In this document: piece after piece, positions 7,800 to 16,061 of the stretch
Layout of the letters: every line of letters begins with the position of its first letter
Numbering within the stretch: the first letter of the stretch is position 1
Assembly: GCA_964479695.1 (NCBI GenBank)
Contig: CAYZSO010000009.1
Span: 27,312-91,311 of the forward strand
Source: JAAYZH01 sp964479695
Lineage (GTDB): Bacteria > Bacillota > Clostridia > Saccharofermentanales > Fastidiosipilaceae
DNA: 64,000 nt
Direction of reading: 5' to 3'
Translations under genes and position numbers: made by a program
Notes under the pieces: generated by a model
What the model was told of the DNA's origin: nothing
Databases searched by the model: none
What the model saw: only the letters and a program-made list of their open reading frames with translations

Positions 7800-9896
7800 T
7801 TAGTGAACGCTATACAGCATTTCGGCATAAGTCGGGATGGGCCAGTACTTACTGGCAACCAAGGTTTCGAGCTCATCGACAAGGAGACGGAGCTCTGTCA
7901 TGGAAGCGAAAACTTTATCGCGGTAGTAACGCGCTTGAGCTTCAATTTCGCTATCTTCTTTCGCGTGTAGGATGCTGTTTTCCAAGGCATCCAATTTCTT
8001 GAGCATGCAGCCGGCGAGCTTGGCTATCTTCTCTAGAAGGTAGGTTTCAAGAGAAGAGTCATAAGCACCGGAACCGGTACCTGCCTTGAGGGAGGCTAGT
8101 TGGACCAGCTCCTTTTGGTACGAGATACAAGCTGGGATAATCTCTTTCTTCACCATGTCAATCATGGTGAGGGCTTCAATATGGATGGTTTTGCAATAGC
8201 CTTCCATAAGGATTTCATAGCGAGAAAGGATTTCGGTCTCCGTGAAGACTTTATGGGTCTCGAAGAGTTCAATACTGTCCTTACGCTTGAAAGCAGGAAG
8301 GGCGTCGACGGTGGTCTTGAGATTGGATAAACCGCGCTTTTGGGCTTCTTCGACCCATTCTTCGGAGTAGTTATTACCATTGAAGATGATCCTTTTGTGC
8401 TTGCTGATCGTTTCCTTGATCAAGGAAGAGAGTGCGCCTTGGAAATCTTCAGCCCCTTCCAAGCGATCAGCGAACTCACGAAGGGACTCGGCCACAACTG
8501 TGTTCAGGATGACGTTTGGCCCCGAAATGGAGAAGGTCGATCCCACCATACGGAACTCAAATTTGTTCCCCGTAAAGGCGAAGGGAGAGGTGCGGTTTCG
8601 GTCTGTGGTATCTTTCGGGAAATGAGGGAGCAAGGTGACCCCGATTTCCATCTGATGGCGCTCATGGCGATGATATTCATGCCCGGTTTCGATAGCCTCG
8701 AGAATTTCGCTCAGCTCATCACCTAAGAACATGGACACAATGGCCGGCGGCGCTTCATTCGCGCCAAGGCGATGGTCGTTCCCGGCATTAGCTACCGAGA
8801 CGCGAAGCAAATCTTGATATTGATCCACGGCCTTGATGACGGCAACGAGGAAGAGCAAGAATTGGGCGTTCTCATCTGGTGTATCGCCAGGTTCCAAAAG
8901 GTTTGCCCCTTCGTTAGTGGACAGCGACCAGTTGTTATGTTTGCCGCTGCCGTTGACCCCGGCGAAGGGTTTCTCATGAAGGAGGCAGGCCAAGCCATGC
9001 TTATCCGCAATGCTCTTCATGAGTTCCATCGTCAACTGGTTGTGGTCCGTGGCGATATTGGTAGTGGAGAAGACCGGAGCCAGCTCGTGCTGTGCCGGTG
9101 CGACTTCGTTGTGCTTTGTCTTGGCATAGACACCCAGTTTCCAGAGCTCGGTCTCCAGTTCTTTCATGTAGGCAGAGACTCGGGGTTTGATGCTGCCAAA
9201 GTAGTGATCATCAAGTTCTTGCCCCTTGGGAGGTCTTGCACCCATTAAGGTGCGGCCAGTGTACATAAGGTCCGGACGTTTCAAGAACATTTCCTTGTCA
9301 ATTAGGAAGTACTCTTGTTCTGGGCCGACCGTTGTGATGACACGCGTGACGGTGTCATTGCCAAAGAGGCGTAAGATGCGGAGGGCTTGCTTATCTAGAG
9401 CCTCCATGGAGCGGAGAAGCGGCGTTTTCTTGTCTAGCGCTTCCCCGCTGTAGGAACAGAAGGCCGTAGGAATGTATAAGGTGCCATCTTTAATGAAGGC
9501 ATAAGAAGAGATATCCCAAACAGTGTAGCCTCTAGCTTCGAAGGTCGCACGCAAGCCACCAGAAGGGAAGCTGGAGGCGTCAGGCTCGCCTCGGACCAGC
9601 TCCTTCCCAGAGAACTCCATGATGATCTTGCCATCTTCAGCAGGGGAGATGAAACTATCATGCTTCTCTGCCGTGATACCGGTCATCGGTTGGAACCAGT
9701 GTGTGTAATGTGTCGCGCCCTTTTCAATCGCCCAATCTTTCATTGCGCTGGCGACGACGTTGGCCACGTCCAGTTCCAAATGCGTCCCTTGAATCATGGT
9801 TTTTTTCAAGGCTTTATAGGTGTCTTTGGGAAGTCTGGCTCGCATGACTTCGCCGTTAAATACCATACTACCGAATAAATTAGGAATATCCTTCAT
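7800..9896 (-). CDS. glnN: Glutamine synthetase, type III
   Basis: A 698-residue type III glutamine synthetase, the long form of the family. It makes glutamine from glutamate, ammonia and ATP in the cytosol. Recognisable blocks include GPEQEYFLID, HNEVAPAQHELAPVF, NGSGKHNNWSLSTNEG and the downstream NRTSPFAFTGNKFEFR. The ATG at 9896 has GGAGGG just upstream. It lies 12 bases after asnA on the same strand, so the two form an asnA-glnN operon. A second, type I enzyme is encoded at 14717. The 3' end lies about 20 bases from the group II intron. Confidence 0.96.
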   Translation of the reverse strand: MKDIPNLFGSMVFNGEVMRARLPKDTYKALKKTMIQGTHLELDVANVVASAMKDWAIEKGATHYTHWFQPMTGITAEKHDSFISPAEDGKIIMEFSGKELVRGEPDASSFPSGGLRATFEARGYTVWDISSYAFIKDGTLYIPTAFCSYSGEALDKKTPLLRSMEALDKQALRILRLFGNDTVTRVITTVGPEQEYFLIDKEMFLKRPDLMYTGRTLMGARPPKGQELDDHYFGSIKPRVSAYMKELETELWKLGVYAKTKHNEVAPAQHELAPVFSTTNIATDHNQLTMELMKSIADKHGLACLLHEKPFAGVNGSGKHNNWSLSTNEGANLLEPGDTPDENAQFLLFLVAVIKAVDQYQDLLRVSVANAGNDHRLGANEAPPAIVSMFLGDELSEILEAIETGHEYHRHERHQMEIGVTLLPHFPKDTTDRNRTSPFAFTGNKFEFRMVGSTFSISGPNVILNTVVAESLREFADRLEGAEDFQGALSSLIKETISKHKRIIFNGNNYSEEWVEEAQKRGLSNLKTTVDALPAFKRKDSIELFETHKVFTETEILSRYEILMEGYCKTIHIEALTMIDMVKKEIIPACISYQKELVQLASLKAGTGSGAYDSSLETYLLEKIAKLAGCMLKKLDALENSILHAKEDSEIEAQARYYRDKVFASMTELRLLVDELETLVASKYWPIPTYAEMLYSVH

Positions 9897-9908
9897 GTGT
9901 TCACCCTC

Positions 9909-10916
9909 CTAGAGTAAATGAATGCCTGCTGCTAAGCATTTTTCTTGGGTTCCTTGATCCCAAACAGAAACTTGCACTTCACCGATGTGGGCTTTTTCGA
10001 GAAGCAACATAGACAGTCTGGACTGGCCGATCCCGCCACCCAGAGTCAGAGGAAGCTCGCCTTCTAGAAGCATCTTGTGGAAAGGAAGCGCTCGCCTTTC
10101 GTCTGCGCCAGCCTTCGTGAGCTGCTCATCTAAGGATTTTTCATCAACACGGATCCCCATGGAAGAGACTTCAAAGGCTTGTCCCAAGACGTCGCTCCAG
10201 AAGACGATGTCTCCGTTTAAAGCCCAATCGTCATAGTCAGGGGCTCTGCCGTCATGCTTGACGCCGGAGGCCAGAAGGTCACCAATTTGCATGATGAAGG
10301 CGGTTTTGTACTCTTTTAGATAGACGTTCTCGCGTTCTTTGGGTGCTAGAGTCGGATATAAATCTTCGAGTTCTTGAGTCGTGATGAAATGAACGTCACT
10401 GGACAAACGGGTTTGGAGCGCAGGGAATTTCGCGATCAGTTCTGCTTGTGTATCACAAATTGCCTGGACGATCTTCTGAACCGTTGTCTGTAAGGTGTCA
10501 ACATTTCGAGTCGAACGATCAATGACCTTTTCCCAGTCCCATTGGTCGACATAAATGGAATGCAAGTTGTCGATCTCTTCATCACGACGAACCGCATTCA
10601 TATCGGTATAAATGCCTTCGCCTACTGGAAAGCCATACTTGTGTAAGGCCATGCGTTTCCACTTGGCTAAGGAATGGACAATCTCTGCATCAACTGAGGC
10701 TTCGGGAATGTCGAAGCTCACCGGGCGTTCTACGCCGTTCAAGTTATCATTCAAACCGCTTTTTGGATCAACAAAGAGGGGCGCGGAGACTCTTCTTAGG
10801 TTCAGAGCCTCGGACAATTTGCCCTCGAAAATTCTTTTCAACTCGCCAATGGCTTTCTGGGTCTCGTACAAAGACAATTGTGGCTGGTAGCCTTCCGGTA
10901 CGAACACTTTACTCAT
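9909..10916 (-). CDS. asnA: Aspartate--ammonia ligase (asparagine synthetase A)
   Basis: 335 residues, full length for AsnA, a class II aminoacyl-tRNA-synthetase-like enzyme that makes asparagine from aspartate, ammonia and ATP. Blocks seen: the N-terminal YQPQLSLYETQKAIGELK, VDQWDWEKVI, and the C-terminal LTLGGGIGQSRL. It uses ammonia rather than glutamine. It is the first gene of asnA-glnN and is preceded by a leader with a strong terminator hairpin. The ribosome site AAAGGGG lies between that hairpin and the ATG at 10916. Confidence 0.96.
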   Translation of the reverse strand: MSKVFVPEGYQPQLSLYETQKAIGELKRIFEGKLSEALNLRRVSAPLFVDPKSGLNDNLNGVERPVSFDIPEASVDAEIVHSLAKWKRMALHKYGFPVGEGIYTDMNAVRRDEEIDNLHSIYVDQWDWEKVIDRSTRNVDTLQTTVQKIVQAICDTQAELIAKFPALQTRLSSDVHFITTQELEDLYPTLAPKERENVYLKEYKTAFIMQIGDLLASGVKHDGRAPDYDDWALNGDIVFWSDVLGQAFEVSSMGIRVDEKSLDEQLTKAGADERRALPFHKMLLEGELPLTLGGGIGQSRLSMLLLEKAHIGEVQVSVWDQGTQEKCLAAGIHLL

Positions 10917-10937
10917 AAATTTTTTCCCCTTTCACTA

Positions 10938-10983
10938 CAAAAAAAGGCGCCACGGACAGGACTTGTCCGCAGCGCCTTTGCTG
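10938..10983 (-). promoter_or_regulatory. Attenuator in the asnA-glnN leader: hexaloop hairpin overlapping a terminator
   Basis: On the minus strand, hairpin CAGC-AAAGGC-GCTG (10983-10970) has a six-base loop. That loop is also the start of the 5' arm of a terminator: AAAGGCGC (10979-10972) pairs with GCGCCTTT (10950-10943), with an inner 6-bp stem CGGACA/TGTCCG and a T7 tail. The two folds exclude each other. The hairpin lies 22 bases before the asnA start. The plus-strand gltB leader repeats this architecture with the same loop AAAGGC, whose first A and fourth G match the bases reported as conserved in ANTAR-protein RNA targets. Confidence 0.65.
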
Positions 10984-10994
10984 TGTATGCCGAA

Positions 10995-11024
10995 ATCATA
11001 AACGAGAAGCGAAAACGCTGTCAA
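10995..11024 (-). promoter_or_regulatory. Promoter of asnA-glnN
   Basis: On the minus strand TTGACA (11024-11019), 18 bases, TATGAT (11000-10995). The start of transcription should be near 10988, so the attenuator forms the very 5' end of the message. Confidence 0.6.
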
Positions 11025-11102
11025 GTGCCAGAAATCAAAAAATCATGCGAAAATCATGCAAAAAACAGGTGGGAAATCGGAGAAGCAGAAACCTAGCCCT
11101 AA

Positions 11103-11131
11103 TTGACAAGCGGGCCGGTCACAAATAAACT
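11103..11131 (+). promoter_or_regulatory. Candidate promoter of the gltB-glnA operon
   Basis: TTGACA (11103-11108), 17 bases, TAAACT (11126-11131). It is divergent from the asnA promoter. The predicted start near 11138 leaves a leader of about 175 bases. Confidence 0.45.
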
Positions 11132-11140
11132 AACTATCGT

Positions 11141-11260
11141 TGAACAAAGGCGTTCATCAGATAATGCAAAAATCTTAGTTGATCCATATATGGATCCCCG
11201 GCACGAAGAAGCGTCGGTGAAGAAGATTTTTACGAAGCATTATGTGATGGGCGCCTTTTT
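11141..11260 (+). promoter_or_regulatory. Attenuator in the gltB-glnA leader: hexaloop hairpin overlapping a long-range terminator
   Basis: Hairpin TGAAC-AAAGGC-GTTCA (11141-11156) has a six-base loop with A first and G fourth. From the loop onward, 11146-11167 is complementary to 11237-11258 over 22 positions (21 pairs including two G-U), ending in T5 at 11256-11260: a terminator with a 69-base loop. That loop contains another 5-bp hairpin with hexaloop ATATAT (11181-11196). The short hairpin and the terminator share bases and cannot coexist. The loop sequence and the arrangement match the asnA leader. An ANTAR regulator is encoded at 16062 in the operon downstream. Confidence 0.65.
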
Positions 11261-11313
11261 ACATTCAAGACATTTTCGATCGAGACCAATCAAGGTCAAG
11301 TGGGAGGATAGAA

Positions 11314-12414
11314 ATGAAAAAAGAAGGTGAAGTCAGGATCCCATCCGGCTGTGCGATATCCGGCATCTTCAATCGATCCGGCAAGAGAATGAATGGGGAA
11401 GCCATCATTAAATCTATGACCGTCATGCACGACCGTTCCAATGGTTTGGGTGGCGGATTTGCTGCCTATGGTATTTACCCTGAATATAAAGATTATTATG
11501 CTTTCCATATTTTTTATGAGACGCCAGAAGCCAAACACGAGTGCGAAGGCTTTCTGGAAAGACATTTCGATATCATCAACCTGTCGAAGATCCCGACAAG
11601 GAAAATGAAAGAAATCACCGACGAGCCCCTGATCTGGCGTTATTTCGTCACGCCTTTACCGACCAAATTGGCCTCCAGTCAGCTAGACGAAAGAGAGTTT
11701 GTGGCCCGTTGCGTCTTCCGTATCAATGTGCGCATCGATGGGGCTTATATTTTCTCCTCTGGCAAGAACATGGGCGTCTTTAAGGCGGTTGGTTTCCCGG
11801 AAGATGTCGGACGCTTCTATCGATTAGAAGAGTACGAAGGCTATTGTTTCACCGCCCATGGCCGTTATCCGACGAACACACCCGGTTGGTGGGGGGGTGC
11901 TCATCCTTTTGCGCTCCTCGACTACGCCGTGGTTCACAATGGAGAAATTTCCTCCTATGACGCGAACCGAAGGTCCATGGAGATGCACGGCTATGCCTGT
12001 ACCTTACAGACCGACACAGAAGTCATCACCTATATGATGGATTACTTAAACCGCAAGATTGGCCTCAACTTCCCCGAAATTGCCTCCGTGATCGCCGCGC
12101 CATTCTGGCAGACCATCGAGCGTATGGAACCGGAAGAGAGAAGGCAAGCGGTGTACTTACGAAACACTTTCTCTTCGCAGCTCATCACCGGACCCTTCTC
12201 GATTTTAGTCGGTTTTGAAGGGGGCCTCATGGCCTTGAACGATCGCCTCAAACTGCGCAGTATGGTGGTCGCAGAGAAAGAAGACACCGTCTACATCGCG
12301 AGTGAAGAAGCCTCCATCCGCATCATCGAAGAGAATGTCACGAATGTCTGGTCACCAAAAGGCGGTGAGCCCGTCCTACTGCATCTCAACAAGGAGGCCA
12401 TGTCATGTCATTAG
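11314..12414 (+). CDS. Glutamate synthase, stand-alone glutaminase (class II amidotransferase) subunit
   Basis: 366 residues matching the N-terminal amidotransferase domain of glutamate synthase, here a separate polypeptide as in archaeal-type split GOGAT. It releases ammonia from glutamine. The catalytic cysteine is probably Cys13 in SGCAISGIFNRSG, which implies a 12-residue propeptide removed to expose it. Further amidotransferase blocks: NGLGGGFAAYGIY, GRYPTNTPGWWGGAHPF, VVHNGEISSYDANR and LQTDTEVITY. The ATG at 11314 is preceded by GGGAGG. The gene overlaps the next by 10 bases, so translation is probably coupled. Confidence 0.9.
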   Translation: MKKEGEVRIPSGCAISGIFNRSGKRMNGEAIIKSMTVMHDRSNGLGGGFAAYGIYPEYKDYYAFHIFYETPEAKHECEGFLERHFDIINLSKIPTRKMKEITDEPLIWRYFVTPLPTKLASSQLDEREFVARCVFRINVRIDGAYIFSSGKNMGVFKAVGFPEDVGRFYRLEEYEGYCFTAHGRYPTNTPGWWGGAHPFALLDYAVVHNGEISSYDANRRSMEMHGYACTLQTDTEVITYMMDYLNRKIGLNFPEIASVIAAPFWQTIERMEPEERRQAVYLRNTFSSQLITGPFSILVGFEGGLMALNDRLKLRSMVVAEKEDTVYIASEEASIRIIEENVTNVWSPKGGEPVLLHLNKEAMSCH

Positions 12415-13910
12415 GTTTTATCTATCCAGAATACGAAGTCATCCGCAACGATAATCGCTGCATCACCTGTCGCATTTGTGAGAAGCAGTGCTCCAACGGT
12501 GTTCATACCTATGATCCAGAAACGAAACAGCTCTCGATCGATGAGTCCTTATGTGTCAACTGCCAGCGCTGCGTGGCCATGTGCCCGAAGCGTGCCCTCA
12601 AGATCGTCAAGAGTCCCAATGCCTACAAGGAAAATCAGCATTGGAGTGATCAAACCATTAAGGAAGTCTTCCGTCAGGCCAACAGCGGCGGTGTCCTGCT
12701 CTCCAGTATGGGCAACCCGAACGACTACCCCATCTACTTTGATAAGATCTTGCTGAACGCCTCCCAGGTCACGAATCCGCCCATCGACCCCCTGCGTGAG
12801 CCCATGGAAACAAGGGTTTTCTTGGGTCAGAAGCCCCAGGCCATCCAGCGTGACGCCCAGGGTCGCCTCATTGACAACCTCAAGCCCCAGCTTAGCCTCT
12901 CCATGCCGATTCTTTTCTCAGCGATGAGTTACGGATCCATCAGTTATAACGCGCACGCGAGTTTGGCCAAAGCCGCAGAGACCCTAGGGATCTGCTACAA
13001 CACGGGTGAGGGCGGTCTCCACGAGGATTTCTACCCCTACGGGGCGAACACGATTGTCCAAGTCGCTTCAGGCCGTTTCGGCGTCCATGGGGATTATTTG
13101 AACAGCAGTGCCGCTGTCGAAATCAAGATGGGACAAGGAGCGAAGCCCGGAATCGGCGGCCATCTGCCCGGCACAAAAATTGTCGGTGAAATCTCTAGAA
13201 CCCGGATGATCCCAGAAGGGAGCGATGCGATTTCACCGGCTCCACACCATGATATCTACTCGATCGAAGACTTGCGGCAATTGGTCTATTCCATCAAGGA
13301 AGCCACCGATTATAAGAAGCCCGTCATTGTCAAAATCGCCGCTGTCCACAATGTGACCGCGATTGCCAGCGGGGTTGCCAGAAGCGGGGCGGACATCATC
13401 GCTATTGACGGTTTCCGCGGTGGAACGGGTGCGGCTCCCACGAGAATTCGCGACAACGTAGGAATCCCGATAGAGCTGGCTTTGGCCAGTGTCGACCAGC
13501 GGCTCCGCGATGAGGGGATCAGAGACCAAGTCTCGCTCATTGTTGGCGGCAGCATTCGGTCTTCGGCAGACATCGTGAAGGCCATCGCTCTGGGGGCCGA
13601 TGCGGTTTATATCGCTACCGCCGCACTCTTAGCCTTAGGCTGCCATCTCTGCCGGACCTGCCATACAGGAAAATGCAATTGGGGCATCGCGACACAAGTT
13701 CCGGAACTCGTGAAGCGGTTGAAGCCCGATGAAGGCGCAGACAGGCTCGTAAATCTCTTGACCGCTTGGCAACACGAGATTATGGAAATGATGGGCGGCA
13801 TGGGCATCAATTCCATCGAAAGTCTCCGGGGGAATCGTCTGATGCTGCGAGGGATTGGTCTCAACGAAAAAGAGCTGGACATTTTAGGCATCAAATACGC
13901 AGGGGAGTAA
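12405..13910 (+). CDS. Glutamate synthase, FMN/Fe-S catalytic subunit with N-terminal ferredoxin domain
   Basis: 501 residues. The first ~75 hold two 4Fe-4S motifs (CITCRICEKQC and CVNCQRCVAMCPK). The remainder is the FMN-binding synthase barrel: AMSYGSISYNAHASLAKAAE, GEGGLHEDFYPYG, KMGQGAKPGIGGHLPG, GFRGGTGAAPTR and the 3Fe-4S site CHLCRTCHTGKC. It reductively transfers ammonia to 2-oxoglutarate to form glutamate. No NAD(P)H subunit (GltD) is encoded next to it, so reduced ferredoxin may feed the built-in ferredoxin domain (inference). The ATG at 12405 follows AAGGAGG. A TTTGGCCAAA copy at 12962-12971 encodes SLAKA. Confidence 0.92.
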   Translation: MSLGFIYPEYEVIRNDNRCITCRICEKQCSNGVHTYDPETKQLSIDESLCVNCQRCVAMCPKRALKIVKSPNAYKENQHWSDQTIKEVFRQANSGGVLLSSMGNPNDYPIYFDKILLNASQVTNPPIDPLREPMETRVFLGQKPQAIQRDAQGRLIDNLKPQLSLSMPILFSAMSYGSISYNAHASLAKAAETLGICYNTGEGGLHEDFYPYGANTIVQVASGRFGVHGDYLNSSAAVEIKMGQGAKPGIGGHLPGTKIVGEISRTRMIPEGSDAISPAPHHDIYSIEDLRQLVYSIKEATDYKKPVIVKIAAVHNVTAIASGVARSGADIIAIDGFRGGTGAAPTRIRDNVGIPIELALASVDQRLRDEGIRDQVSLIVGGSIRSSADIVKAIALGADAVYIATAALLALGCHLCRTCHTGKCNWGIATQVPELVKRLKPDEGADRLVNLLTAWQHEIMEMMGGMGINSIESLRGNRLMLRGIGLNEKELDILGIKYAGE

Positions 13911-13915
13911 AGACG

Positions 13916-14632
13916 ATGACGATCGCAGCACAGAATTTGGATTTTCAAGAACTGAACCGCCAGGTAAAAGCCGCTTCAGGGGATGTGGTTGTTACCGGCT
14001 GCTTTGGCCAACGCTTCATCGGAACCGGCCTGAAGGAGAAAGCCATCACCATCCACGGAACGCCCGGAAATGCGCTGGGTTCGTACCTCGACGGGGGTGA
14101 GATCACCGTGTTTGGGAACGCGCAAGATGCAGTCGGTGACACCATGAATGACGGGCAGATTGTGATTCACGGGAGTGCCGGGGATGCGCTCGGTTATGCC
14201 ATGCGGGGCGGGGAAATTTATGTCGAAGGCGACGCGGGCTACCGGACCGGGATTCATATGAAAGAATATGAGACGAAGCGGCCGGTGATTGTCGTGGGTG
14301 GCAAAGTCGGCAGTTTCCTAGGCGAATATCTAGCGGGCGGCCTCCTGCTGGTGTTAGGGCTGGATACGGAGCGGCTCCCGATCGGGAATTTCCCGGGGAC
14401 CGGGATGCACGGTGGGCAGATCTTTATTCGCACGAAGGTGGAACCCCAAGGATTGCCGAAGCAAGTCATGGTGAGCCAGGCGACAGACGAGGACCTCGCA
14501 TCCATTAGGCCTTTTGTAGTAGAATTTGCCGAACTGTTTTCTAGAGATGTGGCGCAGATTATGGATCATCCGTACTATGTTCTACGGCCGAACGCGACAA
14601 ATCCGTACAAGCAGCTCTATGTGGCCAACTGA
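13916..14632 (+). CDS. Glutamate synthase, GXGXG-domain subunit
   Basis: 238 residues of beta-helix repeats with G-x-G-x-G spacing (TIHGTPGNALGSYLDGGEI, VFGNAQDAVGDTMNDGQI, IHGSAGDALGYAMRGGEI), equivalent to the C-terminal domain of large-subunit GOGAT and of formylmethanofuran dehydrogenase subunit C. It is a structural partner of the two preceding genes. The start is ATG 13916, five bases after the previous stop; a longer frame would overlap the preceding gene. TTTGGCCAAC at 14003-14012 encodes FGQ. Confidence 0.88.
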   Translation: MTIAAQNLDFQELNRQVKAASGDVVVTGCFGQRFIGTGLKEKAITIHGTPGNALGSYLDGGEITVFGNAQDAVGDTMNDGQIVIHGSAGDALGYAMRGGEIYVEGDAGYRTGIHMKEYETKRPVIVVGGKVGSFLGEYLAGGLLLVLGLDTERLPIGNFPGTGMHGGQIFIRTKVEPQGLPKQVMVSQATDEDLASIRPFVVEFAELFSRDVAQIMDHPYYVLRPNATNPYKQLYVAN

Positions 14633-14644
14633 CAGCAGCTATGT

Positions 14645-14698
14645 GTTCGGGACGTTCGGGGCGTTCGGGACGTTCGGGTAGTTCCGGAAGATCCGGGG
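14645..14698. repeat. 9-bp tandem repeat GTTCGGGAC, about six units
   Basis: Units at 14645, 14654, 14663 and 14672 are near identical; two decayed units follow. It fills the gap between the GXGXG gene and glnA up to the ribosome site. Confidence 0.85.
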
Positions 14699-14716
14699 AG
14701 TGGAGGAGACTTGAAA

Positions 14717-16033
14717 ATGAATGAGACGGTCAGAGAGGTTCTGGACTTTGTCAGCGAGAATGACGTGCAATTTGTCCGGCTCGCCTTTTGTAATCTTTTG
14801 GGAACCCAGAAAAATATGTCAATCATGCCCGATGAGCTTCCCGCGGCCTTCCGGGAGGGGGTGTCTTTTGATGCCAATGCCGTGACGGGTTTCGGGGGAG
14901 GGGCGAAATCCGATCTTTTGCTCTTTCCTCAAGCGGAAACGCTCCAAGTCCTCCCTTGGCGACCAGGTCCGGGGCGTGTCATTCGCTTCTACTGTGCGAT
15001 CAAAAATCCGGACGGTAGTGACTTTCGCCACGACAGTCGAAACCTTCTCAAAGGAGTTCTCGCCCGTTTGGCGGAGGAGAATTTGGTTTGCAAACTCGGG
15101 GCGGAGTGTGAGTTTTACCTCTTCAAAACGGACGAGGACGGTCGGCCTACGTCGGAGCCCTATGATCAAGGCGGTTACTTGGACATTGCCCCGCTCGATA
15201 AGGGCGAGAACATCCGCCGCGAGATCTGCCTGAGCTTGGCTGAGATGGGGATCAAACCCGAGGCGTCCCACCACGAGCAAGGACCGGGTCAGAATGAGAT
15301 CGACTTTGCCTTCAGTGATGCCCTCTCCACAGCAGATAACATCTTGAGTTTCAAGACCGTCGTCAAAGCGATTGCCGCCCGCAATGGCCTCCACGCGTCC
15401 TTCCTGCCGAAGCCGCTAGCGGAGACTGCGGGGAGCGGGATGCACCTCAACCTCTCCTTGTTTCAGTACGGAAAGAATATTTTCAAGAACGCCCCAGGCG
15501 AGCATTCCGCTACTGCCGAGAGCTTCCTTGCGGGAGTTCTGGCCAAAGCCGCAGAGATAACCTTGTTCCTGAACCCTTTGGCGAATTCCTATGAGCGACT
15601 GGGGAAAATGGAAGCACCGCAGAGCGTTTCTTGGTCCCACCAAGATCGTTCGGCACTCATCCGTATTCCGGCGGCCACCGGCGAAAAAGTCCGTATGGAG
15701 CTCCGTTCGCCGGACCCGTCTGCCAATCCCTATCTGGCGATTGCCCTAGTGATTGCCGCCGGTTTGGAAGGGATCAAGCAGGGGCTTCCCCTGCCGCCGG
15801 CTGCGTCAGGTGCGTTGGCTGCGTCAGGTGAGAAGCCGGGCGAAGCCTCCTTTGCCCGCTTGCCGAAGAGCTTAGTGGAGGCAATCACGTTAGCGGAAGA
15901 GAGCGACTTTGTGCGTCAGGTCTTGGGCGACAGTCTTCTGGAAACCTATCTTACGCTGAAGAAGGCCGAAGCTTCTGCTGAGGTGCTTGATCCGGAAGCG
16001 CTGTACCAGACGCGAGATTTTGAATTGATTTGA
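14717..16033 (+). CDS. glnA: Glutamine synthetase, type I
   Basis: 438 residues, the usual length of the short Gram-positive GSI-alpha form. Blocks: VRLAFCNLLGTQKNM in the beta-grasp domain, GAECEFYLFK (metal-binding Glu), HHEQGPGQNEIDF, GSGMHLNLSLF and the C-terminal ELRSPDPSANPYLAIA. ATG 14717 is preferred over TTG 14711 because GGAGGA lies 9-10 bases upstream of it. The loop at 15800-15835 carries an 18-bp in-frame duplication giving AASGAL-AASGE. It completes a GS-GOGAT pair in one operon. Confidence 0.95.
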   Translation: MNETVREVLDFVSENDVQFVRLAFCNLLGTQKNMSIMPDELPAAFREGVSFDANAVTGFGGGAKSDLLLFPQAETLQVLPWRPGPGRVIRFYCAIKNPDGSDFRHDSRNLLKGVLARLAEENLVCKLGAECEFYLFKTDEDGRPTSEPYDQGGYLDIAPLDKGENIRREICLSLAEMGIKPEASHHEQGPGQNEIDFAFSDALSTADNILSFKTVVKAIAARNGLHASFLPKPLAETAGSGMHLNLSLFQYGKNIFKNAPGEHSATAESFLAGVLAKAAEITLFLNPLANSYERLGKMEAPQSVSWSHQDRSALIRIPAATGEKVRMELRSPDPSANPYLAIALVIAAGLEGIKQGLPLPPAASGALAASGEKPGEASFARLPKSLVEAITLAEESDFVRQVLGDSLLETYLTLKKAEASAEVLDPEALYQTRDFELI

Positions 16034-16061
16034 GTTTGGCTGCGGAAGCGAGGCATTTTGG

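Noticed and set aside
11181..11196. GATCC-ATATAT-GGATC as the second ANTAR hairpin
   Set aside because: Six-base loop starts with A but has T at position 4, and it lies inside the terminator loop rather than before the first hairpin; kept only as a note.
10940..11313. T-box or glutamine riboswitch in the nitrogen leaders
   Set aside because: No GGGTGGNACCGCG T-box sequence on either strand and no glnA-motif-like fold; the hexaloop attenuator explains the terminators better.
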